DNA of 64,000 bases from Paracoccus zhejiangensis (GTDB lineage: Bacteria > Pseudomonadota > Alphaproteobacteria > Rhodobacterales > Rhodobacteraceae). The stretch spans positions 3,654,501 to 3,718,500 of the forward strand of contig NZ_CP025430.1 of the NCBI RefSeq assembly GCF_002847445.1. Direction: 5' to 3'. The notes beneath the pieces were generated by a model. The model saw only the letters and a list, made by a program, of their open reading frames with translations, was not told the DNA's origin and searched no databases. A program made the translations under genes and the position numbers. Below are positions 10,118 through 18,075 of the stretch, piece by piece. Numbering within the stretch: position 1 is the stretch's first letter; the number at the start of each line of letters is the position of its first letter.

Positions 10118-11281
10118 TCAGGCGTCGTTCTCGGGCCTGAGCTGCTGCTGCGCCGGGGTGTCGTCATTGCCGAAGAGTCCGCGCAACCCTCGCGCCACCA
10201 GGTTGCCGACCTTGGGGCGGGGCTGGTGGATGAAGGGCAACGGGCGGCAGACCTCCATCGCGGCAATACCGACCCGGGCGGTCAGCGCACCATTGACCAC
10301 GCCCTCGCCAAAGCGGCGGCTGACCTTGGCCAGAACCCCGCCGCCGGCCATGGTATGGATCAGGTCATCGCCCGCCGCCACCGCGCCGGTCGCGACCAGA
10401 TGGGTCATCACCGTCCGCGCCAGCCGCCAGCCGCCGACCGCCCCGGCCCGGCCGCCATAGATTTCCGCCATCCGCCGGATCATCCGCAGATTGGCCGCCA
10501 GCGCCGCCAGCACATCCGCGAGCGCCAGTGGGATGAGCGCGGTGGCAGCGGCGACGGTGCGGGCGGCGGCCTCGATCTCGCGCCGGGCCTGTTGGTCCAG
10601 CGGCGCGAGCAGGTTGGTCTCGGCCATGCCGAGCAGGGTCGCGGCATCGAAGGCATCGCCCTCGCGGTCCTTCAGGTTCTGCCGCGCCCAGTCCAGTTCC
10701 GGGCGCTTGCCATAAAGCGATTGCAACTGACCGGTGACCTGCCGCGCCGCCGCCAGATCGCCATTGGCCAGCGCCGTTCCCGCCGCGCGGTGGATCTGGT
10801 CGATCCGCGCGAACCGTGCCCAGGCCCGGTATTCGCGGAAGGCCATCAGCAGTGCGGCAAAGGTGAACAGCGCGAACAGCGCCACCCCGATCCAGCCCAG
10901 CAGCGGATAGGCGTTCATCAGCCGGTTGATGAAGTTCAGCGCCGCGATGGACAGAAGGAAGGTGAACAGCGCCACCCCACTGTTGATGAAGAAGCGGGTC
11001 AGTGGCGAAGGGCCGCTGCCCACCAGTCGCGTCACCATCTCCATCGTCCGGGGACGCGGCAGCGCACCGATGCCATCATCGATCGGCGCGGCATCGGCCG
11101 GGTTCGGCGTGCTGTCTCGGCTCTCGGTCCGGGCCTCGATGCGCGGGGCGGCAGGGCGGGCCTGCGGCGCGGGTTCCGGCTCGTCGCCGGCAAAGGGGCG
11201 GGGGTCCGGGCGCGGGGCGCGCGACGGCTCGCCCAGTTCGATCAGCACCGGGCCGCGTTTCTTGGGTGTTTCGTCGCTCAT
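10118..11281 (-). CDS. YcjF-family membrane protein (DUF697)
   Basis: A 387-residue protein with a proline-rich soluble N-terminus (about 90 residues), two transmembrane helices (about 97-118 and 127-148) and a DUF697-type C-terminal region with AVGGWRLARTVMTHLVATGAVAAGDDL. It matches the YcjF/TIGR01620 family, always encoded with YcjX. Its ATG overlaps the ycjX stop by four bases (ATGA). The biochemical role of the pair is not established; in enterobacteria they belong to stress-induced gene sets. Confidence 0.88.
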   Translation of the reverse strand: MSDETPKKRGPVLIELGEPSRAPRPDPRPFAGDEPEPAPQARPAAPRIEARTESRDSTPNPADAAPIDDGIGALPRPRTMEMVTRLVGSGPSPLTRFFINSGVALFTFLLSIAALNFINRLMNAYPLLGWIGVALFALFTFAALLMAFREYRAWARFARIDQIHRAAGTALANGDLAAARQVTGQLQSLYGKRPELDWARQNLKDREGDAFDAATLLGMAETNLLAPLDQQARREIEAAARTVAAATALIPLALADVLAALAANLRMIRRMAEIYGGRAGAVGGWRLARTVMTHLVATGAVAAGDDLIHTMAGGGVLAKVSRRFGEGVVNGALTARVGIAAMEVCRPLPFIHQPRPKVGNLVARGLRGLFGNDDTPAQQQLRPENDA

Positions 11282-12648
11282 ATCCGGTCCCCGATCAGGA
11301 ATTCAGCGGCGCGGTCCAGCCTTATATGCGGCGGGCCGTCGCCTTGCCGCGCGGTCTGGGCGGCGGGGGCAAAGTTCATGATGGCATAATCCGCATCCAG
11401 CCAGTGCTCGGCCCCCTCGCGGGCGGGATGCAAGAGCACCGCCGGATCGGCCGGCAATTCGCCGGGATAGAAGGCCGCCTGCCGCCCGTCCATCAGCGTG
11501 CCGCGCACGGCGGGCAGATCCTCGTCGCCCTGCCGGATCACGTCCTCGGTGGTGGTGCGCAGCGCGGCGATCGACATGGCCTCGGTCCGCGCGCCCGAGA
11601 AATCGGCGCGGTCGCGGGCCTCGCGCAGCATGGCGGTCAGGATATTGGTCAGGCGCGGATGCTGCACATGGTTCAGGTGATCGGCCTTGGTCGCCGCGAA
11701 CAGGATGCGCTCGACCCGCCGCGTGCCCAGAAGCTGCGACAGCCAGCCGGCGCGGCCGGGGCGGAAGGCGGTCAGGATATCGGCCATCGCCCGGCGCATG
11801 TCCTCGACCGCCTGCGGCCCCTGATGGATCGCGCCCAGAACATCGACCAGCACCACCTGCCGGTCGATCCGGGCGAAATGATCGCGGAAGAAGGGCTTCA
11901 CCACCCGCGACTTGTAGGCATCGAAGCGGCGACGGAATTCGCGGTAAAGCGGGCTGCCCGACAGGATCGCCGGCAGCGGCGCAAAGGTCAGCGCCGGCGA
12001 GCCGGCCATTTCGCCCGGCAGAAGGAAGCGGCCCGGCGTGCAATCGGAAAACCCGGCCTCGCGCGCCTCGCGCAGATGCGCGGTATAGACCTCGGCCAGC
12101 CGCTGCGCGGTGGGTTCGTCAAAGCGCGCCTCGGGGTCGATCGCCGCCAGCGCGGCTTCATAGGCCTCGGTTCCGGGGCGGCCCTGCATCCGGTCCAGCG
12201 TCTCGGCCGACCATTCGGCAAAATCACGCTCCATCAGCCGCAGGTCCAGCAGCCATTCGCCGGGGTAATCGACGATATCGAGATGGATGGTCTGCATCCC
12301 CTTCAGCCCGGCAAACAAGCCCTGCGGCTGAACCCTCAGCGACAGGCGCAGCTGGCTGACATGGCGCGTGCCCTCGGGCCAGTGCGGGTCGGGGCCGGTA
12401 AGCGCGGCAAGGTGGCGTTCATAGTCGAAACGCGGCACGGTATCGTCGGGCTGGGGCTGCAACCATGCGGATTTGATACTGCCATCGGCGGCTGCGCGCA
12501 GGGCGTGCATCCGCCCGCGATCCATCAGATTGGCAACGAGGCTGGTGATGAACACGGTCTTGCCGGCGCGGCTGAGCCCGGTGACGCCAAGCCGGATCAC
12601 CGGGTCCGACAGACCCAAGCCCTGCATCAGATCGCTGCCGATACCCAT
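11278..12648 (-). CDS. YcjX-family P-loop NTPase (DUF463)
   Basis: A 456-residue predicted GTPase with the P-loop GLSRAGKT at 24-31, the conserved DYPGEWLLDL segment and VLVDVLGAIH, all typical of YcjX/DUF463. The start ATG at 12648 follows GGGGGCGTGA. It forms a two-gene operon with the downstream YcjF-like gene. It is expected to be cytoplasmic, possibly held at the membrane by YcjF. The family is widespread in proteobacteria, but its function is unknown. Confidence 0.92.
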   Translation of the reverse strand: MGIGSDLMQGLGLSDPVIRLGVTGLSRAGKTVFITSLVANLMDRGRMHALRAAADGSIKSAWLQPQPDDTVPRFDYERHLAALTGPDPHWPEGTRHVSQLRLSLRVQPQGLFAGLKGMQTIHLDIVDYPGEWLLDLRLMERDFAEWSAETLDRMQGRPGTEAYEAALAAIDPEARFDEPTAQRLAEVYTAHLREAREAGFSDCTPGRFLLPGEMAGSPALTFAPLPAILSGSPLYREFRRRFDAYKSRVVKPFFRDHFARIDRQVVLVDVLGAIHQGPQAVEDMRRAMADILTAFRPGRAGWLSQLLGTRRVERILFAATKADHLNHVQHPRLTNILTAMLREARDRADFSGARTEAMSIAALRTTTEDVIRQGDEDLPAVRGTLMDGRQAAFYPGELPADPAVLLHPAREGAEHWLDADYAIMNFAPAAQTARQGDGPPHIRLDRAAEFLIGDRI

Positions 12649-12732
12649 TCACGCCCCCAAAACCCATTGCCGTCAAACCAAAGCGGCTCGCGCAAGATAG
12701 GTTCCCATCCCGGCGATTGGTAGGGGGCGGGG

Positions 12733-13215
12733 TCAGAGGCCGTCGCAGAGCGGCGTCGTCGCCTTCAGTCGCCCAAGCGCGGCACCGGAGCCGGCGAGGG
12801 TGAATTGGGTGAGTTTGGTGGAGCCGAGCAGGATCTCGACCGAACTGCCACCACGCAAGGCAGAGGTCAGGGCCGCCGCTTCGGCCGTCGGCCAAGGCTT
12901 AATGTCGGCGGTAAGGGATTGCCCGCAACCACTCTGGCTGCATTGTGTCGGCATCAGATGCGGGCGACCTCCATCGACGCTGAAGCCAAACATAGCGACT
13001 TGGCCCTGCAGGGTCTGCACCCCCGGATTGGGCGACATCCCCAATGAAACGGAGCCCCCATTGCCGCAGCCGACATCAAGGCGAAAGCCGGCGGCGTTCT
13101 CGACATAGGCACTGCCCAGATCGTCAGAGGCTTCGGGCGCGCGATACACCCAGTCAGCGGCGGCGGGCAGCGCCATGGCGGCGAGGGATAGTGCAAAAAG
13201 GCATAATTTCAGCAT
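12733..13215 (-). CDS. Small secreted protein of unknown function
   Basis: A 160-residue protein with a clear signal peptide (about residues 1-20, ending PAAA before DW). The mature part has four cysteines (LDVGCGNG, TQCSQSGC, TPLCDGL), which could form two disulphides in the periplasm. The central part repeats a GxVxMFGFSVDGG pattern suggestive of a beta-sandwich. ATG at 13215 follows GGGAG. I do not recognise the family. It is convergent with neither neighbour's function, so context gives no clue. Confidence 0.75.
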   Translation of the reverse strand: MLKLCLFALSLAAMALPAAADWVYRAPEASDDLGSAYVENAAGFRLDVGCGNGGSVSLGMSPNPGVQTLQGQVAMFGFSVDGGRPHLMPTQCSQSGCGQSLTADIKPWPTAEAAALTSALRGGSSVEILLGSTKLTQFTLAGSGAALGRLKATTPLCDGL

Positions 13216-13323
13216 GACTAACTCCCTGATAAAACATGTGAATATGGGGAGAATATTAGCAGAATTGGCGATTCGGAAAAACCCGGCTTCCGCGTGCCGA
13301 GCCTCTTTGCGATAAGCACCGGC

Positions 13324-15789
13324 ATGAGTGAGGCACTCCCCATCGACGATGCCCTGCCGCCGCTGCGCGCGGCGCTGGCGGCGCATGGCCGGGCGGTGCT
13401 GGTGGCGCCGCCGGGTGCCGGCAAGACGACGCGTGTGCCGCTGGCGCTGATGGATCAGGTGCAGGGCAAGATCATCATGCTGGAACCGCGCCGGCTGGCG
13501 GCGCGGGCAGCGGCAGAACGCATGACCTCGACCCTGGGCGAGCCGGTGGGACAGCGCGTCGGCTATCGCATCCGCGGCGAGGCGGTGGCAGGCAACCGCA
13601 TCGAGGTGGTGACCGAGGGCATCCTGACGCGGATGATCCAGTCCGATCCGGGTCTCGACGGCATCGGCTGCGTCATCTTCGACGAGTTCCACGAGCGCAG
13701 CCTGAATGCCGATCTGGGCCTGGCGCTGGTCTGGGAGGCGCGCGGGGCGTTGCGCCCCGATCTGCAATTGCTGGTCATGTCGGCGACGCTGGAGGCCGAG
13801 CCGGTGGCGGCGCTGTTGGAAGATGCTCCGGTGGTACGCTCCGAAGGCCGGGCCTTCCCGGTCGAGACCCGCTGGCTGGACCGCCCGCTACCCGCTGGGG
13901 CGCGCTTCATCGATGCGGCGGCGCGTCTGATTGCCGATGCCGAGGCCGAGACGCGCGAGACGGGTGGCACGGTTCTGGCCTTCCTGCCGGGGGAGGGCGA
14001 GATCCGCCGGGTCTCGAGCCTGCTAGGCGGCACCGGCTGCGAGGTGCTGCCGCTTTACGGCGCGCTTGATGCCAAGGCGCAGCGGGCGGCGCTGTCGGTG
14101 CCGGGGGCGCAGCGGCGTATCGTGCTGGCGACCTCGATTGCCGAGACCTCGCTGACCATTCCCGAGGTGCGGGTGGTGGTCGATGCCGGCCGGGCGCGGC
14201 GGGCGCGCTTTGACCCGGGCAGCGGCATGTCGCGGCTGGTGACCGAGCGGGTGAGCCGGGCCGAGGCCGACCAGCGGCGCGGCCGCGCGGGCCGGGTGGC
14301 ACCGGGGGTCTGTTACCGGATGTGGGCGCGGGCCGAGGAGGGCGGCCTGCCCGCCTTCGCCCCGCCCGAGATCGCCGTGGCCGATCTGGCCGGGCTGGCG
14401 CTGGAACTCGCGGCCTGGGGCGCGGAACCGGGCGATCTGGCCTTCCTGACCCCGCCGCCCGAGGGCGCGCTGGCCGAGGCGCGGGCGCTGCTGGCGGGGC
14501 TCGGGGCGCTGGATGCCGCAGGTCGGATCACCGATCACGGCAAGGCGCTGGCGCGCCTGCCACTGCATCCGCGTCTGGCGCATATGCTGATGGTCGCTGG
14601 CCCGGAGGCGGCGGACTTGGCGGCGCTGATCGGCGATCGTGACCCTCTGCGCGGCGCGCCCTCGGACCTGTCGCTGCGGTTGACCGCGATCCGCGATCCC
14701 AAGGCGCGGCTGGCGCACGAAGCCTCGCTGCCGGCGCTGCACCGGATCCGGGACGAGGCGAAGCGGTTGCGGCGGCTCGTCCCGTCCCGAGACGGACGGG
14801 GGGCCAGCCCCCCGCACCCCCGGGGATATTTGGGTGAAGAAGAACGGGGAAAGCTGTCGCCGGGGGCGATGGCGGCTTTGGCCTATCCCGACCGGATCGG
14901 CCTCCGGCGCAAGGGCGACGAGCCGCGTTTCGTGCTGTCGGGTGGCAAGGGCGCGGTTCTGGATGCAGGCGATCCATTGGCCGGGCAGAGGCTGATCGTG
15001 GCGGTCGATCTTGACGGTTATGCCCGCGAGGCGCGGGTGCGGCTGGCCGCGCCGATGCGCGAGGATGAGCTGCGCGACCTTTGCGGCGAGCGGATCGAGG
15101 CGGTGGAGCTTTGCGACTGGTCGCGGCGCGAGGGCCGGGTGCGCACCCGCCGGCAGGAACGGCTGGGGGCGCTGGTCCTGTCGGATCAGGTCTGGCCGGA
15201 TGCGCCCGAAGAGGCGGTGGCGCGGGCGGCGCTGGAGGGGCTGCGGCTCGACGGGTTGAGCTGGAAGCCGGCGGCGGCACGTCTCAGGGCGCGGATCGCG
15301 CTGGTGCCAGACATGCCCGCCGTGGATGACGCCAGCCTGCTGGCCGAGGGTGACTGGCTTCTGCCCTGGCTCGGCAAGGCGCGGACCTTGGCCGATCTCA
15401 GGGCGCTGGACCTGACCCGGCCCTTGCTGGCGCTGATCGGTTGGGACGGCCAGCAGCGTCTGGACCGCGAGGCACCGCCGCATTTCACCACCCCGCTGGG
15501 GCGCAAGGTCCCGATCGACTACGACCACGAGACTCCCTCGATCGAACTGCGGCTGCAGGAACTGTTCGGCGTCACCCGCCACCCGAACGTTGGCGGGCGG
15601 CCGCTGCGGATCTCGCTGCTGTCACCCGGCGGCAAGCCGGTGCAGGTGACGATGGACCTGCCGGGCTTCTGGGCCTCGTCCTATGCCGATGTCCGGAAGG
15701 ACATGCGCGGGCGCTATCCGCGCCACCCCTGGCCCGAAGACCCGACCGAGGCCGACCCGACCACGCGGGCCAAGCCGCGCGGCACCTGA
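13324..15789 (+). CDS. hrpB: ATP-dependent helicase HrpB (DExH-box)
   Basis: An 821-residue superfamily 2 helicase with Walker A APPGAGKT (28-35), DEFH box at 120-123, SAT motif (VMSATLE) and motif VI (ADQRRGRAGRV). It has the helicase-associated and HrpB C-terminal domains. The length suits HrpB. ATG at 13324 is preferred over a GTG ten codons upstream. Residues about 486-509 (PSRDGRGASPP.. to ..EEERGK) are encoded by an intergenic-type repeat (14798-14844) inserted in frame in a linker. Its cellular role is poorly defined. Confidence 0.95.
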   Translation: MSEALPIDDALPPLRAALAAHGRAVLVAPPGAGKTTRVPLALMDQVQGKIIMLEPRRLAARAAAERMTSTLGEPVGQRVGYRIRGEAVAGNRIEVVTEGILTRMIQSDPGLDGIGCVIFDEFHERSLNADLGLALVWEARGALRPDLQLLVMSATLEAEPVAALLEDAPVVRSEGRAFPVETRWLDRPLPAGARFIDAAARLIADAEAETRETGGTVLAFLPGEGEIRRVSSLLGGTGCEVLPLYGALDAKAQRAALSVPGAQRRIVLATSIAETSLTIPEVRVVVDAGRARRARFDPGSGMSRLVTERVSRAEADQRRGRAGRVAPGVCYRMWARAEEGGLPAFAPPEIAVADLAGLALELAAWGAEPGDLAFLTPPPEGALAEARALLAGLGALDAAGRITDHGKALARLPLHPRLAHMLMVAGPEAADLAALIGDRDPLRGAPSDLSLRLTAIRDPKARLAHEASLPALHRIRDEAKRLRRLVPSRDGRGASPPHPRGYLGEEERGKLSPGAMAALAYPDRIGLRRKGDEPRFVLSGGKGAVLDAGDPLAGQRLIVAVDLDGYAREARVRLAAPMREDELRDLCGERIEAVELCDWSRREGRVRTRRQERLGALVLSDQVWPDAPEEAVARAALEGLRLDGLSWKPAAARLRARIALVPDMPAVDDASLLAEGDWLLPWLGKARTLADLRALDLTRPLLALIGWDGQQRLDREAPPHFTTPLGRKVPIDYDHETPSIELRLQELFGVTRHPNVGGRPLRISLLSPGGKPVQVTMDLPGFWASSYADVRKDMRGRYPRHPWPEDPTEADPTTRAKPRGT
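14798..14844 (+). repeat. Rhodobacterales-type G/C stem-loop repeat, copy A, inside hrpB
   Basis: GGGGGG-CCAG-CCCCCC forms a perfect stem, followed by GCACCCCCGGGGATATTTGGG and an AAGAAGAA end. The same order (G-run, loop, C-run, ACCCCC, GGATA, TTGGGCCAAGATGAA) occurs at 53696-53743 and 63395-63446. This copy lies wholly inside the hrpB reading frame and is translated without a stop or frameshift. Its 3' end is more diverged (GTGAAGAAGAA) than the other two copies, which fits selection to keep the frame open. Confidence 0.75.
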
Positions 15790-15891
15790 CCTTGCGTCAC
15801 GCCCCTGAAATCTCTTGCGTTAATCTTTGTTAATGATCCAATCCCGCCAGCCACACTCCGCGAAAAGGAGGGGCATCAAAGGGAGGATGAG

Positions 15892-16182
15892 ATGGAACAG
15901 ATATTGGGGCAGCTGATCGGCGGCATTGCCGGCGGCGCCGGGGGTGGCAAGATCGTCAAGGGCTCGGACATGGGCGGTCTCGGCAACATGATTGCCGGGG
16001 CGCTTGGCGGGCTGGGCGGTGGCCAGATCCTCGGCGGGCTGCTGAATGCGGGCGCGGCGGATGCTGCGGCGGCGGGCGGCATGGATATCGGGGCGCTGGC
16101 CTCGAACCTCGTTGGCGGCGGCGTCACCGGGATGATCCTGCAGATCGTCGTCGGGATGGTGCTGAAGAAGATGCGCGGCTGA
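15892..16182 (+). CDS. Glycine-rich small hydrophobic protein, unknown function
   Basis: A 96-residue protein with about a third glycine, in stretches such as LIGGIAGGAGGGK and ALGGLGGGQILGGLL. A hydrophobic C-terminal segment (GMILQIVVGMVL) and a basic end KKMRG follow. There is no signal peptide or cleavage site I can see. ATG at 15892 follows GGGAGGATGAG, a good ribosome site. The composition recalls glycine-zipper membrane proteins and class II microcins, but no immunity or export gene lies beside it. Function unknown. Confidence 0.7.
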   Translation: MEQILGQLIGGIAGGAGGGKIVKGSDMGGLGNMIAGALGGLGGGQILGGLLNAGAADAAAAGGMDIGALASNLVGGGVTGMILQIVVGMVLKKMRG

Positions 16183-16196
16183 ACCGCCCTGTGAAC

Positions 16197-16223
16197 TGGC
16201 CCCGTCCGGACCCGGGCGGGGCC
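16197..16223. terminator. Stem-loop between convergent genes
   Basis: GGCCCCG (16198-16204) and CGGGGCC (16217-16223) form a stem with a 12-base loop, exactly between the glycine-rich gene and the convergent dinB. The T tract is weak on both sides. It probably serves as a shared transcription end. Confidence 0.45.
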
Positions 16224-16225
16224 GT

Positions 16226-17341
16226 TCAGTCGAAGAGGTCAAGCTGGGTCATGTCGGCCTCGGGATCGGGATGATCGAAGCCCGAAAGGGTGATCCCCAA
16301 CAGCCGCGCACCACGGGGATCGGGCAGCACCGTCACCGCCAGCTCGCAGGCGATGGCCAGCATCTCGGCCTCGGTGGTGACCGGCCGGGGCAGGCTGCGG
16401 GCGCGGGTGATCTGCTGGAAATCGGCGAACTTCACCTTCAGCGTCACCGTTCGGCCATGGAGTTCACGCTGGTCAAGATGCCGCCACACCTTGCCGGCCA
16501 GCGGCGCCAGCGCCTCGGTGATCTCATGAAGCGTCATCAGGTCGGTGAAATAGGTGTTCTCGGCCCCCACGGATTTGCGGATGCGGTCGGGCCGGACCTG
16601 CCGATGGTCGATGCCGCGCGAGATGTTCCAGTAATATTGCCCGGACTTGCCAAAGCGCTTCTGCAGGAAATCCAGCGGCTGCGCCCGCAGGTCGGCGCCG
16701 GTGGCAATGCCCATGGCCTGCATCTTCTTCGCCGTGGCCGGGCCGACGCCGTGGAACTTGCCGACCGGTAGCGACAGGACGAAATCCGGCCCCTTCTCGG
16801 GCGGGATGACGCAAAGCCCGTCCGGCTTGTTCTGGTCCGAGGCGAGCTTCGCCAGAAACTTGTTATAGCTGACCCCGGCGCTGGCCGTCAGCCGGGTGGT
16901 CTCGCGGATGCGGGCGCGGATCTCGCGGGCGACCTCGGTGGCGGTCTGGCCGGGCCAGAGATGATCGGTCACGTCCAGATAGGCCTCGTCCAGCGACAGC
17001 GGCTCGACCAGCGGGGTGTAATCCTTGAAGATGTCGCGGATCTGGGCGCTGACCGCCTGGTAGACATCGAAACGGTGCTTGACAAAGATCAGGTCGGGAC
17101 AGAGCCGCTTGGCCGTGACCGAGGGCATGGCCGAGCGCACGCCATAGACCCGCGCCTCGTAACTCGCCGCCGCCACCACGCCGCGCAGGGACGAGCCGCC
17201 GACGGCGACGGGCTTGCCGCGCAATTCGGGATGGTCACGCTGCTCGACCGAGGCAAAGAAGGCATCCATGTCGATATGGATGATCTTGCGCGTGACCGGA
17301 ATGGGTGGCGCGCCGGGGGGGCGTTCCGCCCCGGGGCTCAT
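16226..17341 (-). CDS. dinB: DNA polymerase IV (Y-family, translesion)
   Basis: A 371-residue Y-family polymerase. The catalytic aspartate is in HIDMDAFFASVE (D24, D26) and the catalytic pair in SLDEAYLD (D118, E119). Thumb and little-finger regions follow. It ends with MTQLDLFD, which fits a sliding-clamp-binding tail (QxxLxLF). The ATG at 17341 overlaps the ygfZ stop by four bases. It is the last gene of a three-gene minus-strand group with an ABC exporter and YgfZ. No LexA box is visible because the gene has no upstream gap. Confidence 0.95.
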   Translation of the reverse strand: MSPGAERPPGAPPIPVTRKIIHIDMDAFFASVEQRDHPELRGKPVAVGGSSLRGVVAAASYEARVYGVRSAMPSVTAKRLCPDLIFVKHRFDVYQAVSAQIRDIFKDYTPLVEPLSLDEAYLDVTDHLWPGQTATEVAREIRARIRETTRLTASAGVSYNKFLAKLASDQNKPDGLCVIPPEKGPDFVLSLPVGKFHGVGPATAKKMQAMGIATGADLRAQPLDFLQKRFGKSGQYYWNISRGIDHRQVRPDRIRKSVGAENTYFTDLMTLHEITEALAPLAGKVWRHLDQRELHGRTVTLKVKFADFQQITRARSLPRPVTTEAEMLAIACELAVTVLPDPRGARLLGITLSGFDHPDPEADMTQLDLFD

Positions 17342-18072
17342 TCGGGAAAGACCCGTGCCTCGCCGGCCTGCATCCCCTCGCCCAAGCGGTCGAAGCGGAC
17401 ATGGGCGATTCCCCGCCCGCCGGATTGGGTAAAGAGGGTGCCGACCTCTTTCCCGTCAGCGGTCAGGATCGGCGTGCCGATCGGCGCCTCACCCTTGATG
17501 CGCAGCGTCCGCAAGCCTTTCCGCAGCTCGGTCTTGTGCTTCATCCGCGCCGTCACCTCCTGCCCGACATAGCAGCCCTTGCGGAAATCGACGCCGTGAA
17601 GGCGCTCGAACCCGGCTTCCAGCGGGTAGGTATCGTTGGGGATCAGCTCGGCCAGCGTCTCGGGGATGGTGTGCTCGACGCGGATGGCGTCCCAGTTGCT
17701 GCCGTCATCGCCGGTCCCGCCATAAAGCCGCCAGCCAAGCGCCGGGTGGCGCGGGTCGATGATGGCGCCATCCGGCGCGGGGCCGGTGCCACGGGCGACG
17801 GTCAGCTCGGTCGGCTTCAGCCCGACCTTGGCGCGGAGCCGGTACATGGTCAGGCGGCGCATGAGATCCTCGGCCAGTCGCGCATCCACGTCGAGAAGCA
17901 GGCTGTCGCCATCGGGAATGGTCAGGAAATCGGCCAGGTACTTTCCCTGCGGCGTCAAGAGCGCCGACCAGGCCGCGCCGTGCGAAATGTCATTGGTGAC
18001 GAGGTTCTGCAGGAACGGAACCCGGTCCTCGCCGGTGACGCGGAAGATGCGGCGATCAGTGTTGAGGGACAT
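17338..18072 (-). CDS. ygfZ: Folate-binding YgfZ/GcvT-like protein (Fe-S cluster maintenance)
   Basis: A 244-residue protein of the GcvT fold. It has the YgfZ signature KGCYVGQEV (165-173), whose cysteine is conserved in YgfZ proteins that support assembly or repair of iron-sulphur enzymes with folate. ATG at 18072 is preceded by GGAAGAG. It sits 3 bases after the ABC exporter gene and overlaps dinB by four bases, so all three are likely co-transcribed. The length is a little short for the family. Confidence 0.9.
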   Translation of the reverse strand: MSLNTDRRIFRVTGEDRVPFLQNLVTNDISHGAAWSALLTPQGKYLADFLTIPDGDSLLLDVDARLAEDLMRRLTMYRLRAKVGLKPTELTVARGTGPAPDGAIIDPRHPALGWRLYGGTGDDGSNWDAIRVEHTIPETLAELIPNDTYPLEAGFERLHGVDFRKGCYVGQEVTARMKHKTELRKGLRTLRIKGEAPIGTPILTADGKEVGTLFTQSGGRGIAHVRFDRLGEGMQAGEARVFPE

Positions 18073-18075
18073 GGT

